A DNA stretch of 49,989 nt, from contig JABLXW010000032.1 of the NCBI GenBank assembly GCA_013177945.1, forward strand, positions 1 through 49,989, given 5' to 3'. Positions 18,192-26,325 of the stretch are shown one piece after another (the first letter of the stretch is position 1; the number at the start of each line of letters is the position of its first letter). The position numbers and the translations under genes are program-made. The DNA comes from Bacillota bacterium. GTDB lineage: Bacteria; Bacillota; DSM-12270; Thermacetogeniales; Thermacetogeniaceae. The notes beneath the pieces are model-generated. The model saw only the letters and a program-made list of their open reading frames with translations, did no database searches and was not told where the DNA came from.

Positions 18192-19319
18192 CTAATCATT
18201 TTTAAGGTTTATCCACCGCCTCGCTTCGGCCGATCTCTGTGCCGCTTCGATGATCTTATCCACCCTTAATCCGTCTCTAAAGGGAGCGTCGGTCTCTTTA
18301 CGCTCCAGAACGGCTTTTGCAAATTCATACATTTGTATTAAATAACTTTCCTTTAACCCAATTCCCATTCCGGTCTTCAAATAAAAATGTTCTCCGTAGG
18401 GATGCGCTTCACCGATAAGGATTGTTTTAAATCCTCTAGTTAAAGAATGTTCCGCTGCGCAAAAGTTGATTTCATTTAGACGCTCGCTATTAAAGTTAAT
18501 TGCTCCCTTGCTCCCGCTAATCTCAAATTGGATGTGGACGCGCCTTCCAAGAGCCATCCAACAGGTTTCAATATACCCTCCGAAACCCTCGCTGAATCTG
18601 ACGAGAATCCTTGTAGCATCATCTACCTCTACGGTATCAAGTTTACCATCCGGCCATTTTCTTTCTTTAACGATTGTTTCAACATCAGCGCATAGCTCCT
18701 CGATATCACCTACCAGCCAGCAAGCCAGGTCAATAATATGCGACCCCATCGTTACCAGGCTTCCGCCACCAGCAGTTGCCTTTTTGAATCTCCACGTCAT
18801 AGGAGAATTGGGATCGAAATAAAAATCTTGCAGGAAAATACCATGAAAACGATAGATTTCTCCTAATTCACCAGCGTCAAGCATTTGCTTAACGTATTGC
18901 AACGCTGGAATGCGACGATAATTGAAACCTACCATGTTGATGACGTTGTTCTTTTCAACCGCGGCAACCATTTCTTTGTCTTCCTGAGAGTTAAGCCCCA
19001 GGGGCTTTTCGCATAAAATGTCTTTTCCTGCCTCTGCGGCTGCTAAAACAATCTCCTTATGTAGAAAATTAGGAACGCAAACATCGATAATGTCTATTTC
19101 TTTGTTTTCTACCGCGTCCTGCCACCTAGTTGTCCAGTTTTTGTAGCCGCATTTCCTGGCAAGATTTTTGGCTGAGTCGGGGTTAACGTCAACAATGGTA
19201 TGCAGGATTAACTGACAATCCAATTCAGGAAACGTACTTGGGACGCGTAAAAAAGCCTCGCTGTGAACGAACCCCATCCAGCCGGCACCGATAACTGCGA
19301 TATTTAATGTGCGTTTCAT
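18192..19319 (-). CDS. Gfo/Idh/MocA-family oxidoreductase
   Basis: The 375-residue, NAD(P)-dependent sugar/polyol dehydrogenase-type protein has the N-terminal Rossmann motif IAVIGAGWMGFVHSEAF, DVCVPNFLHKEI, the catalytic-region EKPLGLN (the Lys of EKP) and GGGSLVTMGSHIIDLACWLVG. ATG 19319 or TTG 19328 may start it; GGAAGGG lies before both. It follows, in the minus direction, a group II intron remnant and a truncated M24 copy. It may work on the substrate of the nearby sugar-type importers (inference). Confidence 0.88.
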   Translation of the reverse strand: MKRTLNIAVIGAGWMGFVHSEAFLRVPSTFPELDCQLILHTIVDVNPDSAKNLARKCGYKNWTTRWQDAVENKEIDIIDVCVPNFLHKEIVLAAAEAGKDILCEKPLGLNSQEDKEMVAAVEKNNVINMVGFNYRRIPALQYVKQMLDAGELGEIYRFHGIFLQDFYFDPNSPMTWRFKKATAGGGSLVTMGSHIIDLACWLVGDIEELCADVETIVKERKWPDGKLDTVEVDDATRILVRFSEGFGGYIETCWMALGRRVHIQFEISGSKGAINFNSERLNEINFCAAEHSLTRGFKTILIGEAHPYGEHFYLKTGMGIGLKESYLIQMYEFAKAVLERKETDAPFRDGLRVDKIIEAAQRSAEARRWINLKND

Positions 19320-19355
19320 TACCTTCAAATCACCCTTCCTTCTTGATAATCGAAT

Positions 19356-19480
19356 TAGGAGGGGGCCGACTTACCCCCGTCCTCTCGCACCACCATACGT
19401 ACCGTTCAGTATACCGACGGTTCATAAAGCACTAACGAAGATTGCAGTCTCCTGCTACCTTCGTCACTCGGGACTCATAA
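19356..19480 (-). mobile_element. 3'-end fragment of a group II intron (domains IV-VI)
   Basis: Read on the minus strand, a 34-nt domain-V-like hairpin occupies 19423-19390 (GAACCGTCGG...GTATGGTGG), with a G-U pair flanked by C in the catalytic-triad position, the CGC form typical of bacterial class C introns. It is followed by GAGAGGACGGGGG...CCCCCTCC, a domain VI stem, and an intron-like end CTCCTAATTCGATT at about 19357. The preceding sequence (GAGTGACGAAGGTAGCAGGAGAC) looks like the usual 3' end of domain IV after the reverse-transcriptase gene. No reverse transcriptase remains. Class C introns are known to insert next to terminators. Confidence 0.7.
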
Positions 19481-19497
19481 CCCTAAGTCCTGACAAC

Positions 19498-19768
19498 TTC
19501 GGCACTGCTCATGAAAAGGATGGAACCCGCATCCTTTGTAATCAAAACGCCGTATGTTGTGGAAGAGCGAAACTGGAGCATCAGGACTCGTATAAAGAGG
19601 TGAGATACCTGACGTTCTCGTCCCTCCAGAGGAAAAGGGCATCTATCCCTTCTTGCTCCATAACCTGGCGGACCTTTTCACAGAGCTTGGCGCGCATTTT
19701 GTTAAAATCGATGCATTCTTCAAAATCGGCCTGCATGGGGCCTCTGGCCCAGACGTTCAATTCTTGTC
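19498..19768 (-). pseudogene. truncated duplicate of the M24 gene at 4581-5801
   Basis: About 260 bp match 5532-5799 almost base for base: the first 90 or so codons of copy 1. A start (TTG at about 19758, in ...GAATTGAACGTCTGG) with AGGAGG upstream is kept, giving LNVWARGPMQADFEE against MNIWARGPMQADFEE. A 2-nt insertion (TCGTATAAAG for TCGTAAAG, near 19591) breaks the frame. The copy stops abruptly where the intron remnant begins. Confidence 0.85.
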
Positions 19769-19789
19769 CTCCTCCTTGCAAAAAAATTT

Positions 19790-20125
19790 CTACTTTCCCC
19801 TAGACGGAACCGTAATGATAAGGTATACCGCCCGTTCGGATTCCTCATTTTTTGTCGCGTGAAGTTCACCAACACCAATATAAACAGCCTGCCCCGCGGG
19901 GACCTGAACGGTACCGTCGGAACCAGTCACGGAAAGCTTTCCTTCAAGAACAAAGATCAGGTGTTCACCATCATGTTTATGGGCTTCCGCCCCACCGCCC
20001 GGTTCCATGTATCCAATTGCGGCTGTAAAACTACCGAGGGTCTTTCCAACAACCTCACGAAGGTGCATATTAAAATGCAACTCCGGTGTATATGGGGAGG
20101 CTTCCTGAGGGTTGATAACTTTCAT
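19790..20125 (-). CDS. small cupin-domain protein
   Basis: The 111-residue single-domain cupin has motif 1 EPGGGAEAHKHDGEHLIFVLEG (metal ligands H-x-H, E, His) and motif 2 PAGQAVYIGVGELHATKN. ATG 20125 begins 4 bp after the deaminase-like gene ends, so they are one operon. Such proteins are often isomerases, dioxygenases or sugar-binding sensors; the role is unknown. Confidence 0.85.
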   Translation of the reverse strand: MKVINPQEASPYTPELHFNMHLREVVGKTLGSFTAAIGYMEPGGGAEAHKHDGEHLIFVLEGKLSVTGSDGTVQVPAGQAVYIGVGELHATKNEESERAVYLIITVPSRGK

Positions 20126-20128
20126 TTT

Positions 20129-21892
20129 CTAACTCACCACCAAATCAACTATTTGCTTGCTCCAGACGTCCACCAGTCCCTTTGAACAGATCTTGAGCGT
20201 ACCGATAATTACAGGCAGACACATAAAACCAAGCATGGTAAAAGGACCCCGGAACTGGCACCCCAAGCTCTTCACAGCACCGCGCAACTTCTCAAACTCG
20301 TCCAATACTTCTTCTAGATTTTTATCTGAAAGCAAGCCGAAGAGTGGCAACGGGACCTCGCCAATAACAGCACCTCCCCTGACGGCAACAAACCCTCCTC
20401 CTAGTTCGACGACCCGGTTTACCGCTACTGCCATGTCAGCGTCATTGGTTCCCACGACAACTAGGTCTTCTTTATGGGGGTTAAAAGTGCTCGCTATTGC
20501 GCCATCCTGCAACATAAAACCCTGAATAAATCCCTTTCCAACCTCAACAACATTGCTGTGCCGATCAAATACAGCGATCTTCAGAACATCTTGAGCAACA
20601 TCCGCTTCCAAATATCCGTTAACAGCCTTTAAAACCGCTCTCCGCTCGGAAGTAATCAAATCCCCTTCGGTTGCACCAATGACCCGTACAGTAAATTGCC
20701 CGTCTTCAGCGGGAGCAGCGATTTTAAAGTCATCCGGACTCACCCGTCGCGGCAAGCGCACCGTCTGATACATAAAAGGTTGATTGTCGGGACACTTGAT
20801 GTTGCAAACAAACCGTCTATTTTCAACAACTATCTCGCCGTTAGCAATAACCGAGTCAATAGTAAAATTGGCTATGTCGTCCACCAGTAGAACGTCAGCT
20901 ATCTTCCCGGGAACAATACTCCCCAATTCGTGACTTATCTGGTAACACTCAGCGGCATTGATTGTTGCCATCTGGATTGCAGTAATTGGATTCACGCCAG
21001 CACGAACGGCGAGGCGAATTTTATGATCAATATGGCCTATTTTAACAAGTCTTTCCGGGTCCTCTTCATCGGTGCAAAATGCAAACATCCGGGGGTCCGC
21101 TTTGTACTCCGTAATTGCTCTAATGACACGCTGAACATCGGAGGCAGCAGAACCCTCGCGCAGTAAAATCCTGATCCCCAAGCGGCTCTTTTCAAGGGCC
21201 TCTTCAGCGCTCACGCACTCATGATCATTTGTGGTTCCAACAAAGGCAAGCCATGCCTGAAGCTCCCGTCCCTTAATTTCCGAGGCGTGACCGACGATTA
21301 CCTTTCCTTTTTTCCGCGTAAGGTTAATCAATTCCAGTATCTCGGGGATTTGCTGCAGTACCTCAGGTGCAAAAGCTTCGTTGAGACCGAAGCACTCGGG
21401 CCACTCTAGCATTTGCTTCATATCGTCAAAGGTAAGCGCCCCTGTGTGTCCAAACTCCCCATTCTGTAAAAAGGCGGGCATGGGAATAACAAAAAATACT
21501 TTAAGCGGAGTGGCTTTAAGCTGATCTAAACACGCGCGGATTCCCTTAACTCCTGCTACCGAACCTATTTCATAAAAATCGGTCGCAATTGATGTAGTAC
21601 CGTGGGAAAGGGCGGCACGTGCAAACTCACGCATGCTCAAGTGAGAGCCAGCTACATGCTGGTGCGTTTCAATCAGGCCCGGCGTGATATATTTCCCTGT
21701 CGCATCAATTATCTTTGTTTCAGGGCCGATGGACTTACCTACATCCCCAACAGCAGCAATTCGTGAACCTTTGATCGCGACATCTGCCTCGTAAATTTCC
21801 TCCGTGTGGACATTTACTAATTTACCACCTTTGATTACTAAATCCGCCGCTTCCTGACCAAGCGTAACATCAATCAATTCAGATCTCTTCAT
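20129..21892 (-). CDS. adenine deaminase-like amidohydrolase (paralogue 1)
   Basis: The 587-residue protein has the composite-domain start ADLVIKGGKLVNVHTEEI, the HxH metal site in LIETHQHVAGSH (about 77), VIVGHASEIKG, NDHECVSAEEA, the Asp-containing FCTDEEDPERL, and GVNPITAIQMATINAAECY followed by LGSIVPGKIADVLLVDD. A C-terminal adenine-deaminase domain (VGTNDADMAVAVNRVVELGGG) is complete. AGGAGG lies 8 nt before ATG 21892. The family also includes enzymes acting on other amides, so adenine as substrate is only the default guess. It is in tandem with paralogue 2. Confidence 0.88.
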   Translation of the reverse strand: MKRSELIDVTLGQEAADLVIKGGKLVNVHTEEIYEADVAIKGSRIAAVGDVGKSIGPETKIIDATGKYITPGLIETHQHVAGSHLSMREFARAALSHGTTSIATDFYEIGSVAGVKGIRACLDQLKATPLKVFFVIPMPAFLQNGEFGHTGALTFDDMKQMLEWPECFGLNEAFAPEVLQQIPEILELINLTRKKGKVIVGHASEIKGRELQAWLAFVGTTNDHECVSAEEALEKSRLGIRILLREGSAASDVQRVIRAITEYKADPRMFAFCTDEEDPERLVKIGHIDHKIRLAVRAGVNPITAIQMATINAAECYQISHELGSIVPGKIADVLLVDDIANFTIDSVIANGEIVVENRRFVCNIKCPDNQPFMYQTVRLPRRVSPDDFKIAAPAEDGQFTVRVIGATEGDLITSERRAVLKAVNGYLEADVAQDVLKIAVFDRHSNVVEVGKGFIQGFMLQDGAIASTFNPHKEDLVVVGTNDADMAVAVNRVVELGGGFVAVRGGAVIGEVPLPLFGLLSDKNLEEVLDEFEKLRGAVKSLGCQFRGPFTMLGFMCLPVIIGTLKICSKGLVDVWSKQIVDLVVS

Positions 21893-21925
21893 CTTTTCCG
21901 CCTCCTCCCAATGCCACCTAAGTTA

Positions 21926-23701
21926 TTAAACAAAAAGATCCACAAATTGCCGTTTATCAACATCAAAAAGGCCCTCATGACCTATCTTCAACGTACCTAT
22001 TTCACCGCAGACAGCCATGAAAGCCAGGGAATGGAAAGGACTCTTGAGAGGACATCCTAATTCGCGCACGACATCGTAGACTTTTCTCATCTTTTGAATA
22101 GCAACATCAAGGGATTCATCAGAAAGTAAACCGCAAAGCGGGAGAGGAAGTTCCCCTAATACAGAACCGTTTTGGACAACCACAAAGCCACCGCCCAGTT
22201 CTACAATTCTATTCGCAGCTATAAGCATATCCTCGTCATTTGTACCGACAACAATAATGTTTTCGTAGAGTGGGTTATATGTTGAAGCAAGGGCACCCGA
22301 TTTTAACCCTACACCATGAATAAAGCCTAAACCAACTTTATCGAACCGGGCATACCTGTCGATCATCGCGATTTTGAGCACATCTTGAGTTAAATCGGGA
22401 TTAACCAGTCCATCGGTTACTTTAAGCGTGAAATGCTTCTCGTCAGAAAGCAGGCTACCGTCTTTGAGATTAATAACTCGCACCTTTACTTCTTGCCTTC
22501 CATCGGGAGCTTTGATTGCAAAATCCTCTCGTACGAGGGGCCGGAAAAGACGAACAGTACCGTACATATAATCTGGATACTGTGGACGTTTCAGATCAAT
22601 GCAAAACTGACCTTTCTCAACAACGACTTTACCGCTTGCAATAACTGCAGAAATACTGAATTCTCTCAGATCATCCACAATCACAACATCTGCGTATTTG
22701 CCGGGCACAACACTGCCAACTTCGTGACTTACGCGGAGAAGCTCGGCGGCATTGATCGTTGCAATTCTAATTGCATCAACCGGATTAACTCCGCCGCTAA
22801 TTGCCAACCTGATGTTATAATCAAGATGACCTTTTTCATAAAGACGCAAAAATTCAACTTCATCCCCGCAAAATGTAAAACACCTGGCAGGTATTTTTAG
22901 TTCTGTATTCGCCCTCATTACTTGGGCAACGTCCGATGCCCCCGAACCCTCGCGCGCTGAAATTGACATTCCTAGGCGAGCTTTTTCACGCACTTCCACG
23001 GGATCTACACATTCATGATCCGATGCCGCTCCCGCAAGCACATACGCCTGAAGCTCTTTTCCAAGACAACCGCAGGCATGACCTGTAATCACCTGGCCGC
23101 GTTTCATGGCCCGTTCAAAAAGTTCTAGGAAAAAGGGATCTTTTTCTACAATCGGTACGTATGGAGGTTCCTCAATTCCGTAGCATTCCGGCCAGTCCAG
23201 AACTTTTAACATCTCCTCTGCGCTTGGCGTATTGGGTGCTACAGGAAGACCGAGTTCTCTGTTTTGGAGGTAAGCTAAAACCGGAACTAAAAAAGCAACC
23301 TTCACAGGAGTAGCTAGAAGTTCTTGCAGACAAAAACGAACAGCTCTAAGTCCCGCCACAAGCGCCATACCGTAGAAGGCTTCACTAACCAAGGTAGTTC
23401 CATGTAAGAGGAGTACCTTCGCATACTCGGTCATATTTATATGTGCTTCGTAACTATGCTGGTGAGTATCGATAAAACCGGGCACTAGGTATTTATCACT
23501 GGCATCAATTACTATTGTGCGAGGCCCTACGGTGTAACTAACATCACCGGTACACGCGATTCTAGAACCCTTAATCGCAACACCAGCAGGGCGTATTTCT
23601 CCGGTGTGTACGTCTACAAGTTTACCACCGTGAATCACCAGATCCGCCGGTGTATTACCAAGTGCTACCTCGGCCAGCACCTTCTGTTCAGCCAGATTCA
23701 C
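21926..23701 (-). CDS. adenine deaminase-like amidohydrolase (paralogue 2)
   Basis: This is a 591-residue homologue of the neighbouring gene with the same domain order: FIDTHQHSYEAH (metal HxH), VITGHACGCLG, SDHECVDPVEV, FCGDEVEFLRL, GVNPVDAIRIATINAAELL and LGSVVPGKYADVVIVDD. GTG 23701 with AAGGAG at 8 nt is chosen; the frame stays open to a TTG at 23746. Residues lining the pocket differ (FCGDEV against FCTDEE; SYEAH against VAGSH), so the two probably act on different substrates or as a heteromer. Confidence 0.87.
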   Translation of the reverse strand: MNLAEQKVLAEVALGNTPADLVIHGGKLVDVHTGEIRPAGVAIKGSRIACTGDVSYTVGPRTIVIDASDKYLVPGFIDTHQHSYEAHINMTEYAKVLLLHGTTLVSEAFYGMALVAGLRAVRFCLQELLATPVKVAFLVPVLAYLQNRELGLPVAPNTPSAEEMLKVLDWPECYGIEEPPYVPIVEKDPFFLELFERAMKRGQVITGHACGCLGKELQAYVLAGAASDHECVDPVEVREKARLGMSISAREGSGASDVAQVMRANTELKIPARCFTFCGDEVEFLRLYEKGHLDYNIRLAISGGVNPVDAIRIATINAAELLRVSHEVGSVVPGKYADVVIVDDLREFSISAVIASGKVVVEKGQFCIDLKRPQYPDYMYGTVRLFRPLVREDFAIKAPDGRQEVKVRVINLKDGSLLSDEKHFTLKVTDGLVNPDLTQDVLKIAMIDRYARFDKVGLGFIHGVGLKSGALASTYNPLYENIIVVGTNDEDMLIAANRIVELGGGFVVVQNGSVLGELPLPLCGLLSDESLDVAIQKMRKVYDVVRELGCPLKSPFHSLAFMAVCGEIGTLKIGHEGLFDVDKRQFVDLFV

Positions 23702-23756
23702 CTTTGGCACTCCTTCCTTCTTTTTACATTTGCTAACCAGTCTCAATTAAATTAAA

Positions 23757-23938
23757 GGAGAGCACCTGTTTGTGGACTCGAGGGGGGAGATTCGGTAGGA
23801 TTCCGCCAGTACTGTCCCATTTGTTATTAACTGAACTAATGGATTCCTCTTGATGTGGACATCGTTTTAATATAGCTCTACGCCGTTATCTGTCACACGA
23901 GACTTTCCTCAAGACCTACTGTACCTACTAGTCTGTTC
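23757..23938. repeat. diverged duplicate of 11921-12091 (end of M24 copy 2 plus spacer)
   Basis: The block runs from GGAGAGCACC...GGACTCGAGGGGGG through CTACGCCGTTATCTGTCAC to GTCTGTTCAA. It follows the order of 11921-12091 with many substitutions and small indels (about 75-80 percent by eye). It is the non-functional remnant of the last 30 codons of the M24 gene and its spacer. Confidence 0.75.
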
Positions 23939-24117
23939 AAATCTACCTCCTTCTTGACTAGCGTTATCCGTCAAATTTAGAATACAACTTCACCATTCCC
24001 GGCTACATCGTTTGAGAAGTACAAATCTAAGATTTATTTACTGTGAATAAAAGACAAAAAGATATTTTAGCCTTGCTGACGGGTTCCGCAAAAAAGTTAA
24101 AAAAAAAGGCTCTCTAG
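23939..24117. repeat. near-identical duplicate of 15613-15790 (operon leader)
   Basis: The match begins at ATC[TC]ACCTCCTTCTTGACTAGCG and runs to the GCTGACGGGTTCC region with only a few differences. It keeps the ribosome-binding sequence but leads into remnant DNA and then the deaminase-like genes. It may serve as their promoter. Confidence 0.8.
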
Positions 24118-25041
24118 CAGACCGTGTTAGTAATAAGGTTTATTGAGCAAGCAAAAAGCTCTTTGACAACCGGAAATGGCGGAAACTGCCGGTGGTCAGG
24201 GGAGAGGCTCTTTTCAGGGCATCGGCAGACACTTCCTTTGGGCGGCAGCCGGTATTTTGTTCCACCTGGTCGAGCACGGGCACCAGGTGGGGTGCATCGG
24301 CAGCCTGGTTGGAGAGTTCGGCCGGCCACGGCGATCTGGGTTTCGGCGTCAACGGCAAGCTGGGCGTTGTAGGCCTGGATGAAGGCCCTTTCGGAGCTCA
24401 GCATGATCCGGGAGTCGGGGTCGGTGAAGTTGTACTGGGCCTTTCCCGGGGGAGTTTCTTCAGCCCTTTTTCTTCTTCCTTTAACTTGCCCCTGGTTTTC
24501 TTTCTTCTGCTCTTTTGCCGCCGCCTTCCTCTTTGCTTCCGCTTCCAGCTCCGCCTTGGCCCGCCGGATGGCCTCCAGGCGCCTCTTGGGATCTCTTAAG
24601 TGCTCAGGGAGTTCATCCCCTAAGGCGTGGTAGTGCCTGCGCCGGAAGGCAGCAATGGTCCAGGAGTCAGGCTGCTGGTTGGCAGAGAGGACCCTGAAGC
24701 CCACATCTTCATAGAGCGCCCTCTCCAGCTTCCTTGAGGAGCGGATACCCCGCCAGTAACCGTAGAGCAGGACCTTCACCATCATGACCGGGTTGTAGGG
24801 GGTTGCCCCTTTGGTTCCTTGTAATCGTTCAGGATGGCGGAAAGGTCGAGTTGGTTCACCACCTCATCAATGAAGTAAACGGGGTGATCCGGGGGAAGCC
24901 AGTCTCCCGGCGATGGGGGAAACAGAAACATTTGGTCTGGTTGGTAATCTTTAAACTTTTTCATACTTTAAGTATTCGCCATCCTGGTTGACTTTTCCTG
25001 GGCGAAGAAAAAATTTTATACAGGATTATTCACACGGGCTG
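24118..25041 (-). mobile_element. IS1182-type element, internally deleted (924 bp)
   Basis: The ends are exact: imperfect terminal inverted repeats CAGACCGTGTTAGTAAT and CAGCCCGTGTGAATAAT, and a 4-bp target duplication CTAG at 24114-24117 and 25042-25045. The uninterrupted relative of the target is at 15781-15800. Full-length family members are about 1.6-1.8 kb, so about half is missing. Confidence 0.88.
24130..24964 (-). pseudogene. IS1182-family transposase remnant
   Basis: It begins MKKFKDYQPDQMFLFPP and PPDHPVYFIDEVVNQLDLS, shifts frame near 24800, and continues PVMMVKVLLYGYWRGIRSSRKLE and DPDSRIMLSSERAFIQAYNAQLAVD. A second shift near 24350 moves to ELSNQAADAPHLVPVLDQVEQN...PKEVSADA. 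Then the catalytic C-terminal region is deleted and only a short tail, SFRHFRLSKSFLLAQ, remains. It cannot be active on its own. Confidence 0.85.
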
Positions 25042-25046
25042 CTAGC

Positions 25047-25099
25047 CAAAAAAAGAAGCCGCCAGTAGATGTTATTATAAGGGAGGACCTGGCGGCTTC
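25047..25099 (-). terminator. intrinsic terminator (repeat-family copy B)
   Basis: A perfect 11-bp stem GAAGCCGCCAG/CTGGCGGCTTC (25055-25065 and 25089-25099) is followed on the minus strand by a run of seven T. It is placed downstream of the EamA exporter gene. Confidence 0.75.
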
Positions 25100-25103
25100 G
25101 GGG

Positions 25104-25245
25104 GCCTCGATGTTGTTACTTAGCCTTGGTCATTTCTTGAAAGACAGTTTAATCCGAACATAAGCTACAATCAATATTGAAAACATATAAGGTAAACCCG
25201 TTAAAGTTGTGCTTTCTCTACAAAAAGCTCCCCTGGACAGCACAA
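25104..25245. repeat. long dispersed repeat, copy B distal part
   Basis: Matches 17976-18125. Together with 23939-24117 it forms the second copy of the repeat of about 400 bp, split here by the IS1182-type element. Confidence 0.7.
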
Positions 25246-25253
25246 CTTTGCGA

Positions 25254-26189
25254 TTAGCACTGAGCCGTTTCTCCTTTTCGGTTCAAGCCCTCTGCTTTCT
25301 GTTGCCTGTTTATGAGCAGTGCTACTGCCAGCAACATCAAAAACATCCCGAACAGCTGGAGCGCTTCAAGTCTTTCCTGGAACAAAAAGTAAGAAAAGAT
25401 TCCGGCAATTGCCGGCTCTAATACTGTAATCACACTTGCATGAATAGCTTCGCAATTTTCTAAAGCCTTAATATATAAAAAATAAGCTAACAGACTGGGT
25501 ACGAGGCCCAAATAAATAAGATAGATCCAGGTAAGAGGACTCGTTAACGGTAAAATTGGAAAGGAGGGATTGAAGAAAGTGATAAAAAGCGAACCAAAAC
25601 CGGTTGAATAAAGCACAACAGTAAGTGGGTGATACCTTTTGACAACAATTTTTCCCAAAACAGTGTACAAGGCATAAAAGAAACCTGAGCCAAACCCCAT
25701 TAAAATACCTGGAAGGTTAACTTTTAAAAGGGAAAGTTCATAACCTCGCACCACCAAAAAACATCCGCCGATAGCTGCAAGAAGACAACATAATTTGATG
25801 AAATTTATCTTTTCTTTAAAAACAAATATTGAAAATACAGTCACAAAAATCGGCGACGTATAAAGAAGTGTGGTCGCAATAGTAACACCTGCTAAGTTGA
25901 TGCAACTAAAAAAACAAAAATAGAGCATCGCAATTCCAACCAGACCGTAGAGCATAAAAAATATTAAGTCTCTTCTTGCCACCTGAAGTAATTGTTTGGA
26001 TCTTATAAATAGGTATACAAAAGGAAGAAAAAAACATATAAAAGCGCGGAACCAGGCGACGGTAAGAGGCTCCAAACCTAAATTCATAAGTAAATTACCT
26101 GCAATTCCAGAAGTAGCCCAAAAACATACCGCAACAAAGACTAGAAGGTAGGTTAAACTTCTGGGCAAATTAATCTCCCCTTTTTCCAT
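25254..26189 (-). CDS. EamA-family (drug/metabolite) membrane exporter
   Basis: The protein has about 311 residues with ten predicted hydrophobic helices in two EamA repeats (first: VCFWATSGIAGNLLMNLGLEPLTVAWFRAF; second begins near GILMGFGSGFFYALYTVLGK). The repeats end AGVTIATTLLYTSPIF and ASVITVLEPAIAGIFSYFLF, the usual signatures. ATG 26189 has a weak site; TTG 26168 with GGGGAG is an alternative start. Probably exports a metabolite; substrate unknown. Confidence 0.85.
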   Translation of the reverse strand: MEKGEINLPRSLTYLLVFVAVCFWATSGIAGNLLMNLGLEPLTVAWFRAFICFFLPFVYLFIRSKQLLQVARRDLIFFMLYGLVGIAMLYFCFFSCINLAGVTIATTLLYTSPIFVTVFSIFVFKEKINFIKLCCLLAAIGGCFLVVRGYELSLLKVNLPGILMGFGSGFFYALYTVLGKIVVKRYHPLTVVLYSTGFGSLFITFFNPSFPILPLTSPLTWIYLIYLGLVPSLLAYFLYIKALENCEAIHASVITVLEPAIAGIFSYFLFQERLEALQLFGMFLMLLAVALLINRQQKAEGLNRKGETAQC

Positions 26190-26265
26190 GCCCAACCGGG
26201 AGCTGCATCAATTTTTTCTGCCGTCCTATCAATTTAATTACCTCACTTTAGGAACATCTATGGAA

Positions 26266-26293
26266 ACAAAAAAAGAAGGAGGATTATCTCCTG
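26266..26293 (-). terminator. weak terminator after pucR-type gene
   Basis: On the minus strand, a short AGGA-GATAA-TCCT hairpin is followed by CCTTC and seven T. The stem is short, so this is tentative. Confidence 0.4.
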
Positions 26294-26325
26294 CTTGAGA
26301 TTGCAGCCGAAAGCAACAAATTGTG

